Below are positions 12,030 through 24,600 of a stretch of DNA of 64,000 bases, piece by piece (positions within the stretch are counted from its first letter, which is position 1; each line of letters opens with the position of its first letter). The stretch spans positions 134,345,681-134,409,680 of the forward strand of contig CM054116.1 of assembly GCA_028673005.1 (NCBI GenBank). The letters are read 5' to 3'. The translations under genes were made by a program, and so were the position numbers. Under the pieces are notes generated by a model that was not told where the DNA came from, did no database searches, and saw only the letters and a program-made list of their open reading frames with translations. Source of the DNA: Tanypteryx hageni. Lineage: Eukaryota; Arthropoda; Insecta; Odonata; Petaluridae.

Positions 12030-12371
12030 TTATGCTCTTACTAAATGAGGTTCTTCTGAAATGCGCCAAATTTAACAAGAAATATAGTTTTCGTCAGAGT
12101 AAGAAATAAAAATACCTTATTATTGCGCATATTATGTTCTTAGTTTGGTCTGCAACTGTAATTTATAAAGAATAATTCTGTAGTTTTTTATACAGTATGT
12201 AGGTATATATGTTGTTATTTTTATTGTAAAAAGTTCTTTAAATATAATTTCAAAGAATAATTTTTACATGTTATTTTTCAAAACTAATATGTCCTATCAA
12301 ATTCTTAACTGTCCCGTTTTTTTTTGAAGGGCCTGTCCCGGAAAATGGTCAAACACATGTGATCACCCTAA

Positions 12372-14183
12372 CCCAAAGCCTTAACAGGGATAATTAAATA
12401 TTGAATTCTATCTCCACTGACATGTGTTGCTATCACCTATTCAATTAATTTACTTTTGTAATTTATAATTTACCTACATTCTCAGGTCGCCGTAATAAAC
12501 ACCTATATGAAACGGTTGTACACCATTTTGACACGTCACATGCCTATTTTTTTAAATTTTGTGTGATGCAGTTCTTTTTTCTTCCTACCATAATCGAGTA
12601 CTACTTATTTAAATATATTTTCCTGAAAGTTTGAACCGTGCTGCTATTCTTGTTTGTTCATATCGATATTGTATATGGCATGGATTGTATTGTATTTAAC
12701 TTCCCACATTTACGTTTGATTTGTGGCAAAAATATGGCGATAGTAAAAGAATAGTAAGTAGGTATTCGATTATGAGATTCTATCGACGTATTTATTGCAG
12801 TGTATATCCGGCCTGATCCGGCCAGTATCATCAACTTTGGCGGAATAGATCTGAAGTTACTGGAGATAAATAATTTCACGTTTGTTTGAACTTCATCAGT
12901 TTTGGAAAAAATAAATAGATATCAATCCATACAGGAAGGAATTTTAATTAGAAATGTGTAAGTATAATATTATAAATTTCACTACATTTTATATATTAGA
13001 GTTTAAAATAGAATTATCTTCAAATCGAAAAGGAATTACTTCCATTGGCAATTTTAATTCCCGCATCCTTATTTTTTTAATTCATAATATAAAATTATCT
13101 AATTTCCTAAAAAAAGTAGTTAAAATATTTTGTAATGCAATTTCTGCATTTCTAATAATTTTTCAAAACTGTTCGTTTTAAAAATGGTACTTGATATGAA
13201 ATAGTAATAATATGCATTAAAAAATCGATTTGGCATAACATGTCTTATTAGCCTTATAGAGTAAATTATTTTTATTGTTGTTTCTAGGCTGTGACATTCC
13301 AATTTAATTTGAAAGACAACCAGAATTTTATAAATTTATTTGCCTAGTCTCTTGTGGCATGTGCCATTCCGTCAAATTTTTCATGTTCTCTTTTTATTGA
13401 AAATTTAATTTTGTACTCCTCCCCTTTGAGACTATTTTCCTCAATTTTATTCCATACCAAGTCGGTAATTAAAGCACAGGAACTTTTCTTCTTCACGTAA
13501 GATTGTATTATTTCCTCACAATCGAAGGTTTCCACATTTTCATCTCTTCATATATATTTTTAGGTAAGTCTTTCTTTGGCTCGTGTTTGGCCCGTTTTTA
13601 CCAACATTTATTACTTGTTTTGCGTATCATTATGTAGCTTTTGATTTCGTCTGTTAACTATTACCTCAGTTTTGTGGTGTCTGCTATTTTTTTCCGATTA
13701 TTTCTTTTAGTTTTAGAAAATCCTTTTCGTAAATATCAAAGTAATACTGGACGAGTTCGGTTCCTACCTTCTAACCAAGTACAAAACTATAGTTTTCGAA
13801 AACAAACTCGGTATTTCGAGATTTCTTCAGTATTTACTGCCATTTGGCTAGTATTAATGGTTTTTACACTATGTGCCTCGGGTTTTTTTCTCATGCTATA
13901 GTTTGAGGCTTGAGAAAAACTTGTGTGATCCAGTAGCCACATCAAAATCAATGCTGAGCCAAAGCTTATTTGAATTATGATTCTATTTTCACTTCTCAGG
14001 TTCTTTAGCTTACATTTTATGAAATTTTTGTTGCATCCGCCTGACCTGTTTTCATATGTTTTGATTCTTACACTCATTTTATACTCACTATGTCAGTAAA
14101 TACAAATATTTAGTGTAATTCTTTTCCTTAGCGTCATTACCCGCTTTCCTACATGTTCCTTAGAACTGGTTCTTGTATTTACT
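12372..14183. other. intergenic AT-rich DNA
   Basis: No recognisable exon, RNA gene or element end. Open frames at 13344-13535 (minus), 13641-13901 (plus) and 13787-14077 (minus) carry no known domain and overlap each other, as expected by chance. Confidence 0.35.
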
Positions 14184-14186
14184 TAA

Positions 14187-16630
14187 GGGGCCATCCTTAA
14201 ATGATGTCACAGCATTTTCAGGATTTTTTATCCCCCCTCTGTCACAAAGTGTCACATAGAGCTTCACCCCCCTCCCCTGTGTCACAAAGTTGTCACACAG
14301 TCCCTTAAGAAAGGAAGATTTTTTGTATATAATTAGATTTAACAGACTTCAATTGTTAAAAATGAAAGATGAGAAAAAACAGTGTACTGTAGTGCACTTT
14401 CCATTTCTGTAAGTAATAATTATTATAAAGGTTTTCATTGGTATTGTTAAATTATTAATATAATATATTACGAATAAATATCTATTTCTAATATATATAT
14501 GGCATACAGACATTCTATAGACAAAATTTTATAAATTATTGCACATTTTGTCACAAAATCCCAAAAATAAAATAATAAAATAAATAATCAGTTCTACAAT
14601 CAAGTTTTCATGGAAAGTAAAACCTTTTCCTTTTTAATTTAGTCATATTGACTATCTAAAATTAATGATATGTCCAGACATCATTTGTACATGAAAGAAA
14701 ATCAAAACATTCAAATAAAATTATCACTTTTTATAAGTACATATTATAGATAATGAAATACTCAAATGTAGTAGATGTTCCATAGTACGCAAATATAATA
14801 CCAATTAACATAAAAATTACATATACATATTCTTTAAATAATTTCTGGCAACTAACAATATACAAAGTTTATGCTTTTCTATTTTTGTAACTTCAGTAAC
14901 TATAGGATACATTCCTTAAAAACAATTACATTTAATAAAAATATAAGAAAAAAAATGGACATAAAGGAAATGAAAAATTTGAACAACTTAGAAATTATAA
15001 TTCTTTCCATGGTGTTTGGAAAATCTCATCCATACTGTAAATATGCACATTATTTGAATGTCCATCATCTGTACCATATTTTATTCCATTCTTCATTAAT
15101 CCATTCTGCATATTGAACATTGTTCTGGTTTGTTAGAATAGCCATCATTTCACGCTGTCGTCTAGCAGCAATATGAATTGGCCTAACTCATTCCTGAATT
15201 TGTGGCATGGTCTCTGTCTGCTTATGTATCTTATAGTGTTACTGTAACATGACATTTGAAGCAAAATACAGATTGCAGGAATTGCATATTCGATTTCTTA
15301 ATTCCTTTTGAATAGATGAACAGTATAGATCATATGGCATAATTTTGAAATTTTTTGCTGATCTTGGTAATATTTCTTCCAAATCAATACTACTTGCAAT
15401 GAAAACAGATGAATACTTCAAATTAAGACCTTGTTCATTTGTTGATAATGGAGCTTTTAAACCTGCATTTTTCTGTTTGATTGGAATCAGTGGAGGTAGG
15501 AATCGTTCCCTTAAAATACTAAAAATTAAGCTTCGAGGTGCTGAACAACAGTTTATGTCTCTGCACTTTACAATCTGTGTAAAATATTGGCTAGTTCTAA
15601 AATGTTTTGATGACCAAATAGCATCTTTTGTCAACAAATATTCAGGATTAATCTTGGAATTTTCTGGATTTATATATTTGGCTACAGTTGGATATCCATC
15701 AATTACCATCTGCCCCCATATTTCTGCCAATGTAAATATTCAAAGTTTTCTTTTTCAAGGTCAATCATTCCGGATCAATCATTTTGCCTTACTTAAAGAT
15801 GCCGTCCTTCTCTCAACATGATTGAAAGAACCCCTGCCAGGTGCATTGGTTGCAATAAAAAGGGCATCCAAATTATACTGTAAAAAGTGATTGATTCTAA
15901 CATCAATTACCTTCTGGTATAGTGGATTCTCATCAGTGCCACCATCCACAATAAAAATTACCACAGGTTTTACTTCGTTCTGAAACCTTGTGATACTTTC
16001 AAATTCTGGTAACTTCAAAAGTATTTCAAAGTCAAATAAATGCATGTGAAAATGCTGTTGAAGAAGAGTGCTTACCTGATCTGACAGCTACAAAGGTTGG
16101 GCCTGAATATCCTACCGCAGTTGGATTGCCATTTCCATTATTCTTTATTTCAATTCCAACATAAACTGGAGGTATCAACTTATGTCTGGCAGCTACAACC
16201 CAATCATGATCTGGTAAACTCACTCGATACTCAACATGCATGACCAATGGGGATTGCTCCTTTGCTGCTTAGCCAAGTGGCACTCTAGCCTTATCATCTT
16301 AGCTCAAGAAGCATACTTCATTTGGTCGAAGAATTGAAGCGATTTCTTCCAAATGATTAATAGTTGCTCTGCAAAATTGCCCATCAAAATGTTGGAAGTA
16401 TCATTTTGAGCTCTCATGAGTAATACAGAGAATAAATAAAAATTATTGAATTCTTTGGTTCAAGAAAATTAAGGAAATAAAAAATAAAGCACAAGATCTT
16501 GGCAAAAAGTTTTACTTATTTGTGACATCACTTTGTTTTACATATACTCCTCCCCCCTTGTCACAAAAAGTCGCATATTCCCAGACCCCCTCCCTCCCCC
16601 TTAAGCATGACATCATTTAAGGATGGCCCC
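14187..16630 (-). mobile_element. DNA transposon of unassigned superfamily, TAA target duplication
   Basis: Both ends read GGGGCCATCCTTAAATGATG and stay identical for 23 bases, ending in TCA, in inverted orientation (14187 onward and up to 16630). TAA lies on each side (14184-14186 and 16631-16633). The sub-ends are rich in CCCCCTC and GTCACAAA repeats on both sides. The 2,444-bp interior carries one transposase-like gene on the minus strand, in pieces. A 3-bp TAA duplication fits PIF/Harbinger-type integration, but the protein does not look like a Harbinger nuclease. Confidence 0.75.
15239..16247 (-). pseudogene. transposase-like gene of unassigned family, frameshifted
   Basis: Three minus-strand frames follow one another. 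16247-16032 encodes RVSLPDHDWVVAARHKLIP and SGKHSSSTAFSHA. 16045-15779 encodes FDFEILLKLPEF, KPVVIFIVDGGTDENPLYQK and ALFIATNAPGRGSFNHVERR. 15730-15239 encodes MAEIWGQMVIDGYPTVAKYI and ends with a cysteine pair (NRICNSCNLYF). The frames overlap or abut, so one ancestral protein of more than 300 residues has been split by small indels. The VVIFIVDGG segment looks like a beta strand ending in a catalytic Asp of an RNase H-like fold. I do not recall a named superfamily. The location between perfect inverted repeats makes a transposase the likely identity. Confidence 0.6.
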
Positions 16631-16633
16631 TAA

Positions 16634-17632
16634 GTTCTTTGTATTTCAATGTGTACCAGAGTGTACTGCCTCTGGCAATCATCACATCATATTTCGTTTA
16701 TATAGACCGCTGTCATTGTGTTCTTTATTATATTTTACATTTTGATGCAGCTATCATGTGATCAACTCGAGTGTAGTTGTTTCCATCTAATTTTACTCAT
16801 ATGTATCCGAAATGAGTCCATTTCTCTTTTACGCTATTTCCAGCAAATCTCAAAGTCATGGAAGAGGGGATGTTTGAAAAGATGTTTGAGGAGAAAAGGA
16901 ATATTGGCTTTATTTACCTTTTAACTGCTGTGATCGCATTTCCAAGTTAAATGTTTTCATACCCTCAGTGTTACTCAAGCATTATACTACAACAAAAAAC
17001 ATTTTAAAAAATGACTAACAAAGAAAAATATATCATTTTGTGTGACATAAAGTTAAATATATTGTAAAAATGTAATTTTATTAAATGTGGATTTTCTATT
17101 AAAAACTCGACATGTCCCCAATTCTTCCATTTCCTAAACTTAGCAAGCAGTTAAAGGATTAAAGGAAGGGGATGGTTATGAGATGATGAAGAGAAAGGCC
17201 TTGAATAGTGCAGATTAGGTTGGGTATGCTCAATGAGTAGTAGAACGCTGCAACAAACCTTCCTCTTCAAATCACGCGTTTTTCTTAATTATTTCATTTC
17301 TGGCTAATGTTATTCTTTATATATTCTTTCAGTTAATGCCGAGTTACTTTGCTTCAAATTTTAAGTTTGTAAGCTAGAATTCATGAATATCGAATTGAGG
17401 CAGTAATCTGTTTATGTTGCAGGAAATGTACTAATATTTAATGCAATTTTTAAATTATTTAGTTGGCATTGCATCACCTAATTGATTCACTGTAATGGAT
17501 CTACCATTTCTTTAAACCACTGTGTTATTTTATTTTTAAAGCTAAATGTAAAATACCTCCTTTTGTATTTCACACCTTATCCTACATCCATATCTTTCAA
17601 TTTACATGCCTTACTGCAGGATTCGCAAACAA
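16634..17632. other. AT-rich DNA, possible location of KRTCAP2 exon 1
   Basis: No exon could be identified. The first coding exon of the KRTCAP2 homologue must contribute only a few codons plus two bases and should lie somewhere upstream of 18625. It is too short to recognise by eye, and may be here or further upstream. Confidence 0.3.
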
Positions 17633-17640
17633 CTAAATTC

Positions 17641-17998
17641 AGGTCTTGTCTGTTATCTGCCACCCATTAATATATGCAGCGCCCTAATTGAATGTAGTGG
17701 TGAGATATGGAACTGAGTGTAGGTTAGCTGCAGGAAAAAAGATTAAGCGCACGGGGTATGACTGCAACTGGGTAAGTTAAAGTGTTTTCGGTTTCTTCCC
17801 ACGTTCACTGTGCCACCCCCCTCGGGGGAGCAGGACAGTGAACGTGGGAAGAAACCAAAATGCTTTAACCCAACCCTGGGGGCGAGTTGGAGTATGTCGT
17901 AGCCCAAACAGTCGTATCCCGCGCTAGTTCCATATCCCGCCACCAGAAGGGCGCTGCATATATTAGCTTGGGTGGGTAGCAGATAACAGACAAGATCC
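17641..17998. mobile_element. foldback MITE with 8-bp target duplication
   Basis: The element is almost entirely an inverted repeat. GTCTTGTCTGTTATCTGC at 17643 pairs with GCAGATAACAGACAAGA near 17980-17995, and the central arms CCCACGTTCACTGT/ACAGTGAACGTGGG enclose a short loop with CCCCCCTCGGGGG. It is flanked by CTAAATTC at 17633-17640 and 17999-18006, an exact 8-bp duplication as made by hAT-type transposases. There is no coding capacity. It is much more GC-rich than its surroundings. Confidence 0.85.
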
Positions 17999-18624
17999 CT
18001 AAATTCTAATCCCATGAAATCATGGCTATTCTTCATCCATTCTTTTGATTTCTAATTTTGCAGCATTTAGTTTAAGATGATATGCTTTTAAGTGCTTGGG
18101 GTTAAAAGTTTTTAAGTTATAGGTAACTCATGAATCGAACATTTTCAATCCACTGGCATCTATCTTAATGTTTAGACTTCATTGCATTGTAGTTAGATTT
18201 AAATATCCTTAAAACTATCATTAACAGAATGATACATGTACTTTTAGTAAATTATATTATTTGGCATTTTGAAAGACAAGTTTTTACTTCTTGTAAAGAA
18301 TCCCTAAAAATAATTTTAAATATATATATATATTCATGATTTACTGTAACAGATTACTTCACAGGCAACATGTATGGTAGAAACCAAAGTGGGAGGAGTT
18401 TACACAACTAATGGAAAACCTTATATTACTAATTATTTATAGTAATAGTAGTACCATATTGTACTCATATGTAAGAATTTATCAAAAGTCATGATTTAAA
18501 ATAGATATATCATATCATCAGATTTGTAGCATTGACTAACTTTTTGAAATATGTTATGAATGATTACTCCTGAACCGCTACAGTATCTGATCTTTCGTAA
18601 TTGATTCCATTCAGCTGTCTCCAG

Positions 18625-21600
18625 TGGAATATCCTTCATCTTGTCATCCATTCTCACAGTTTTACTTTTCTCTGGAATGCAAATGTATCGCCAATGGTTA
18701 GCATCGTCCCAGCTGCACACAATATTTGGAGGCTACCTTGGATCTGTACTCTTCATTTTATTCCTGACCGTATCCTTTTTTTATTTTAGAGTACAACTAC
18801 AATTACGAATTGTTTTATTTGGTAAATGAGATTTTGTGAAAATGTATGAGTGGTTTTTGAAGCACATCTTTTCACATTAATAGGTAATTTAATATTTATG
18901 ATAATTTTTAGAAATTAGTTATTTTTATAATAACTTTCCATTTAATCCATTATACATACCTTACAATTTCTTTTTATAAAATTATTTGGACATGAGCTTT
19001 TAAGCTCTGTGCTCAGTGTGTAAGCTTTCTGTTTAAGGTATGTTTCCTTAATCCTGAATCAAATAGGCAGTGGGAAACATGGAGTCAACGCTCTTTGGGA
19101 AAAATTTTCAGACCAAACTTTTCCCTGAAGGCAAGTTGAATTTAAATTAGTGTTTCCCAAACTAGGTTCCATGGCACACTGGATTGCCACAGTTGACTTC
19201 TAGGGGGGCTGCAGACTGCTCCCATCATCTTTTCGTGATTTAGTCTTTCTCACCCTTGTTTGAAGGAATATTTTCCTTATACTTTCTATGGAGGTCACTA
19301 GGTGTCATACCGATGGCCACAGGTCATTTTATTCCTGTTTTGGTTCGTTAATTGTCCTTCATAAATGTCGGGTGAAAGATGTGCATTGTTGACCTCAGGC
19401 AGAAATCTATTCAGAAAACTTGTTTTATCATCACGCGACGTAGCAACAGTTTTTGATAAACTTAGCGATAAAGAAGAGAACTTTTGTCTATGCAATAAAT
19501 AATAAACATTTTACTACATTTTGATAAATATTTCGTTTTTGTGACCTAAATAATATTTTTTAAATGTAAAAATGTGCAATTTAGAAGCAAAAATTAATCA
19601 ATTGCAATTTTCATTATAGCATCCTATTACGTTCTTATTACAGAAAGAGAGCAAGTTCCTTTCTTTTTTCTATCATTTTCATTGATAATTCTAACATGAT
19701 CAAAAAAATAAAAAAATTTGAGGAAAAAAGTTTTTGCGCCCGAGTCAGGCAAAGTTTGAGAGTAATTGCGCATTTAAAGGATTAATGGCTGCACCTACAA
19801 AAAATTTGGGATCCACTGATTTACATAATGGTGTGGTTTTTATTTTGTTGTGTGATAATGTCAAACAATTGTAAATACTGTAGTCAACTTGGTGTATAGG
19901 TTGACCTTGATTTTATGACATGAATTGGTAATCGCTGGAGAATTATCAAGCTCATATTATGACTAGAAACAAATTCAAGAATTAGCACCTAGGTGGACAA
20001 TTTGAGAAATTAAATACTTGGCTTAGGTATCTCCAGTAGCCATAACAAGGTTGTGAAAAATTAGATGCACATTTCTGCTGTGATGCAGCCATTTTTATTG
20101 GTGATTAATCAAAGATAGATTCTAATTTGTTTTTTATAACTTACATTCAGTGACTCACCGCTGAAGATGGCTGCATTACAGCCAAAATGCACATCTGTTT
20201 TTTTATAACCTTGTTGTGGCTATTGGCAATACCTAAGACGTATTTAATTTTTCAAATTGACCACTTAGGTGCTTATTCTTGAATTTGTTTTTAATTGGAT
20301 TCTAAAGCATTTTATTACAAAGTGTGATTTACCTCTTTGTTTTGGGTCTTATAATGTAATAATCTAGGTTGCAAATTTTAACTTATTCATCTGCGTGGTT
20401 GGTCACTTGTATTTCCACTGGGAGCCATTTTATCTTACTGGATTGATAAACATCTATTATGGAATATATTCTCTTGCTCAGACTTTTAAATTTTCTACAT
20501 TTTTTTACAGGAAAAGGTCTGTTTTAGTTGTGCCATGCTTGTGAAATGGGTGAAACCAGTTTTTAAAATTGTCAAAGGTTGAATGTAAACAGGCTCAAAT
20601 GTTGCTTTTGAATATTTTTTGTTTTACTTCCAAAACGTTGAAAATTATTTTCTTTCATTTGTGTTACAATTTTAAATGACATAAATGAAAAGATTTGGTA
20701 CAGCATAATATGAAATGACAACACTGTAATTTTCCACTATTGGCAGTGTTGTCATATCATATTATGTAATTATTCCACAAGATTATGCCTTCAGTAGTTG
20801 AGATAGTTTTGTACAACATTCACTTTTCATGAATGAAAATATGCCTAATCATTGAAAAATGTGAACCCAGTTATGAAAAAAATCTTTATGGGTCTAGTGA
20901 CAAATCATGAAAATTCATTACATAGCAAATGTATAAGTGGTCTATTTACTTGGATGCTTAAGACATGAGATTGTAAAATTTTGTTTCTTCTTGAAACTTT
21001 ACAACTTCATATTTGCTATTTATTTCTTATTTGCTTATTTTACCAGTCAAGTGCATGTGGCTGGATTAAATGGTGATTTGGTTTTTATCATGTCTAATAT
21101 TTTTGTTATTTTGAGGTATTTCTTGGTAATATAAATGTTTAAAATAAGTTGTTTTTAGATTACATTTCATCAAAAGTTCACAAAAGGAACTACTGGTGCC
21201 ACCATTTTGTGTAATATATGATTTTATGGAGTGTTCGTTTTATTGCTGTGCCCATTAGCAAACTTGCCATATGCCTGTTGTTATTTCAGGCTGAATATGC
21301 CTCTTCGCATTGGACTTGAGCTCTCAAGTGCTCTTTGCACCTTTTAAAGATGGGGGTGCCGGCAGTGTAGTGGTTAGGATGCTGGCTGTAGTGGTTAGGT
21401 TGCCTGTTATGAGGAGACCATACAAAGTTAGCATTCCTTCCTTCAGAAGGGACATTAAGCCATTGGCCCCCTTGGTAGGCTAATGCCAGCACTGGGTTTC
21501 CCTCCTCCCTTGTGAGTGTGTTCGGTGTGGAAGGAGCTATGGCTATAATAATCCAAGAGATTGAGTAGCCAAAAATATACACCTTTTAAAGATGCTGCTG

Positions 21601-24600
21601 GACACATCTCATGTCTTTGATTGTGATGCTCGAAACTGTTTGACAAACATTTTCCTTCAACTCTTATTCTGGGAGAGGGTTTCTTTCATACACTTTGTCT
21701 TTCATCAAACGAAACCAGCCATCCTTCACTAGGGGAAGAATCAATCTAAAACAACTGGCAGATGACATGTTTGCTAACAGACACAGCGCACTTAGTTGCT
21801 GAGATGTCACCCTCAGAGTAGCCCATCAGAGCCCACAATAAAATGAACACCCTGTAAATAACTTTCATGTATATATAAATGTTGATTAATGATCTTTTGT
21901 GTGATTCTGAGATTCTTAGCATGTTGTGAATGGAATGCAGTTAGCATAACATCAAAAAATCATATTTTAGTAACTTATCTATTTAAATTTTCAGTTGTCC
22001 TCTGTCTTGTAGTATCAGTTTTTGCTTCAGGGATGGTGCATCGAGTTAGCAGCACCACATGGTATGTTAATATTACTTATTAATTAGTTTGAATCTATTT
22101 TTTTTAACTTTTTAAATTTTGTCATATTCTGTCAGAACTAGGCTAAATAAATCCTTATTAAATCTTTGTTCATCAGCCTTATATCTACTTCTGTGACTTC
22201 TCAAACTAATGAAGCTCAAGATGGTAGTTTTACCAGTGCATTAGTTATCTATGTTAGTTTAAGGTGAAAAATATGGTAAACATCAATTTCATTCATTGGT
22301 GACTAAAAAATACCAATTTTAGTTATTGAAATTTAAGAAAAAATATATGTTGAATATTACGATTCCTGAATGTACTATACAAATTGAATGATGTGCAAGC
22401 ATTGTCAACTTGAACCAAATCTAATTTTTTTCTCTGCAAGTTCTGAAAAAAATTGGGATTATTTATGAATTTCTTTGTAAATGTTAGTATGTATTAATAA
22501 CGCTAAATTAATTTTAAGTTTTTAGTTTGTATGCCCACCGAAAGATTTGCAACCACTGATTTGGCCCGCCATGTAGAAAAGGTTGGACCTCACTGCTCTA
22601 CAGAATCTCATATTCAGATCACCTCATGCTGTTTGAAACACAGCACTTCTTAAAACCAAGAAAAAATAGATTGCACACAATTTTTATTCATTGTTCTAGT
22701 AAAAACTTGGATGGTTTTTTTATTTTTCCTGCTTCAGTGAGTAGATATATCTGCAGTGTAGATGTCATTCCTACAGGTACCAAAATCGGTGTCAAGTTAA
22801 ATATGAGATATCACCTTTTTTGTAAGATGTCATCGAAAACGGTGTAACACTATTGCTCCTCATTTCTTCAACAAAGCACCAGGCCATTTGTCCTGAGCAT
22901 CATCTTCAATTCATTGTTCATCCAGCTTTTGTCATTTCATTTAAATGATTATTTATCTTTGAGCAGATTCTTCTGCTTGAGTATAACAAAAGGTGGCAAT
23001 TTGGTTCCATCAGCCACTACTTACCTCATGCTACATTAGGCTATATTGTACACTGTTACATATTAAATTTCTGAGCTTAATTTTTAGACTGCAACAGGAC
23101 ATTCACCAAAGTTAATGCTGTCCACCTTGATATTAAAACATTGAACCATCAACCCTGTATAATTTGCTTGGTTATGTGTCAAGTGTAATGCTTGACTGTT
23201 GCGCCGCTCTTAAAGTGACGTTATAAAAGAGTGGGAGAATAGAGAACTATTTATGACTGACTTTAATGGTATTTTTAACAAACTTCACGATAGGTAGAAG
23301 ATTGAAATTTGGTTGGAATGTTTAGTTCTTATAATAAAAGCCACTTACGAAAAAAAATCCCCAAAAAAGACCCAGGTTCGACTCCAGAAGATAATTTCGA
23401 TTTCCCATTACATAACACATAAAAATCAATTTTGTGACATGCAAGCTTTTATTCTTTTGCTCATAAAAGTTACAAAAATTGACCCTCGACCTTCAAACTG
23501 GGACTGTTTTAAAGGATAATGAACTAAGTGTCTTATCTTTATCATCAATTGTCTTTTTCAGTCCGCAAATGCTTAAATTTAACGTTTAAATGACTCATTT
23601 TGGCAAAATATAGTGATTTCACGAGGATTTGCCTTGACAACCCTGCCATTGTCGAAATTGAGACCACATTATTGTTTCAATTCTCACATAAGTAATATAT
23701 TATATGTATATATATTCCTTCACGTCTTATTGATGGGCTTTTATACTAGTATGAAATAATTCTCTTATTTAAGATGACGCCTGGTTTTTCAAATGTTAAA
23801 AGAAAAACTTTGTCTTATATTCTACTAAATATGATATATTTATTGGTAATGAGTTGTTTCCGTATGTATCTCATCACAAAACTGTTCGACTGCTACAAAT
23901 ATTTTGCTTTACCTTCTCCAGCTTCAGTTATCAGTTTTAGTGAAAAAGATTCATTTATTGCTCTTAAGTTTTCAGACGTGTGAAAATATGTTTTGCCAAC
24001 ATAAAAGAGTAGCTAGTTCTGCTTGAGAGAATTATGCGTTTCTCAATAAACCATTGTTCCTCAAATTGGTCTTTAAGTTTTTTGGTTCACTTACCCCTGA
24101 GGTATATTGAAATATTTGTGTGATATCAGTTTTACTTCTAGATTTAAAATTGAAACCAGGTGACCCAGTCAAAAAGAATTTTGTCTGTACCTTTACAGCC
24201 TTACTGTCTTCTCAGACCTGTATTTACAAACAATAAAGCTGTTTCCAATTATTTTTATCCCTTTTCCCAATTGTCTTTCTCCTTCGTGTATAGGCTGGAA
24301 TGAGGTATGACTCACTCAGTTGTCCTTTGGAACACTTCTTGTTCACATTCATCCTCGTACATCATCTTTGTTTCTTATTTTGGTTACATCAATTTCATTT
24401 GTAATTGCCACACTTTTTGTCATTAATAATTTATGTAGCGTGTTTATCAAAAGAGAATATGTGCATAAATAAGTTAATTTCTAATCAAAAAGTTATTTTT
24501 AATATAGCTACAATTTTGGAAACAATAATTAGGAACTGAATGCAAACTAAAAGAACATTAATTATTTTGCAACTGCTTTTTTAAATCACATTCGGATGAT

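Larger units (their letters stand above)
10075..12371 (+). mobile_element. hAT-family transposon, interrupted
   Basis: The element is defined mainly by its hAT transposase remnants. Possible ends are TAAGGGCGGTCA at 10075 and, reversed, TTAGGGTGATCACATG ending at 12371; both continue into a GGGACA block. I could not find a clean 8-bp target duplication, so these limits are approximate. The coding region is interrupted between roughly 11110 and 11643 by a second insertion. Confidence 0.6.

Noticed and set aside
18790..18822. Possible KRTCAP2 micro-exon after TTTATTTTAG
   Set aside because: It reads VQLQLRIVLFG, superficially like the family, but the exon at 19067 matches far better and leaves no gap.
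20510..20560. Possible KRTCAP2 exon starting at TTTTACAG|GAAAAGG
   Set aside because: It gives only GKGLF before a stop. The true exon with LFGKNFQTKLFPE is at 19067-19130 and fits both flanking phases.
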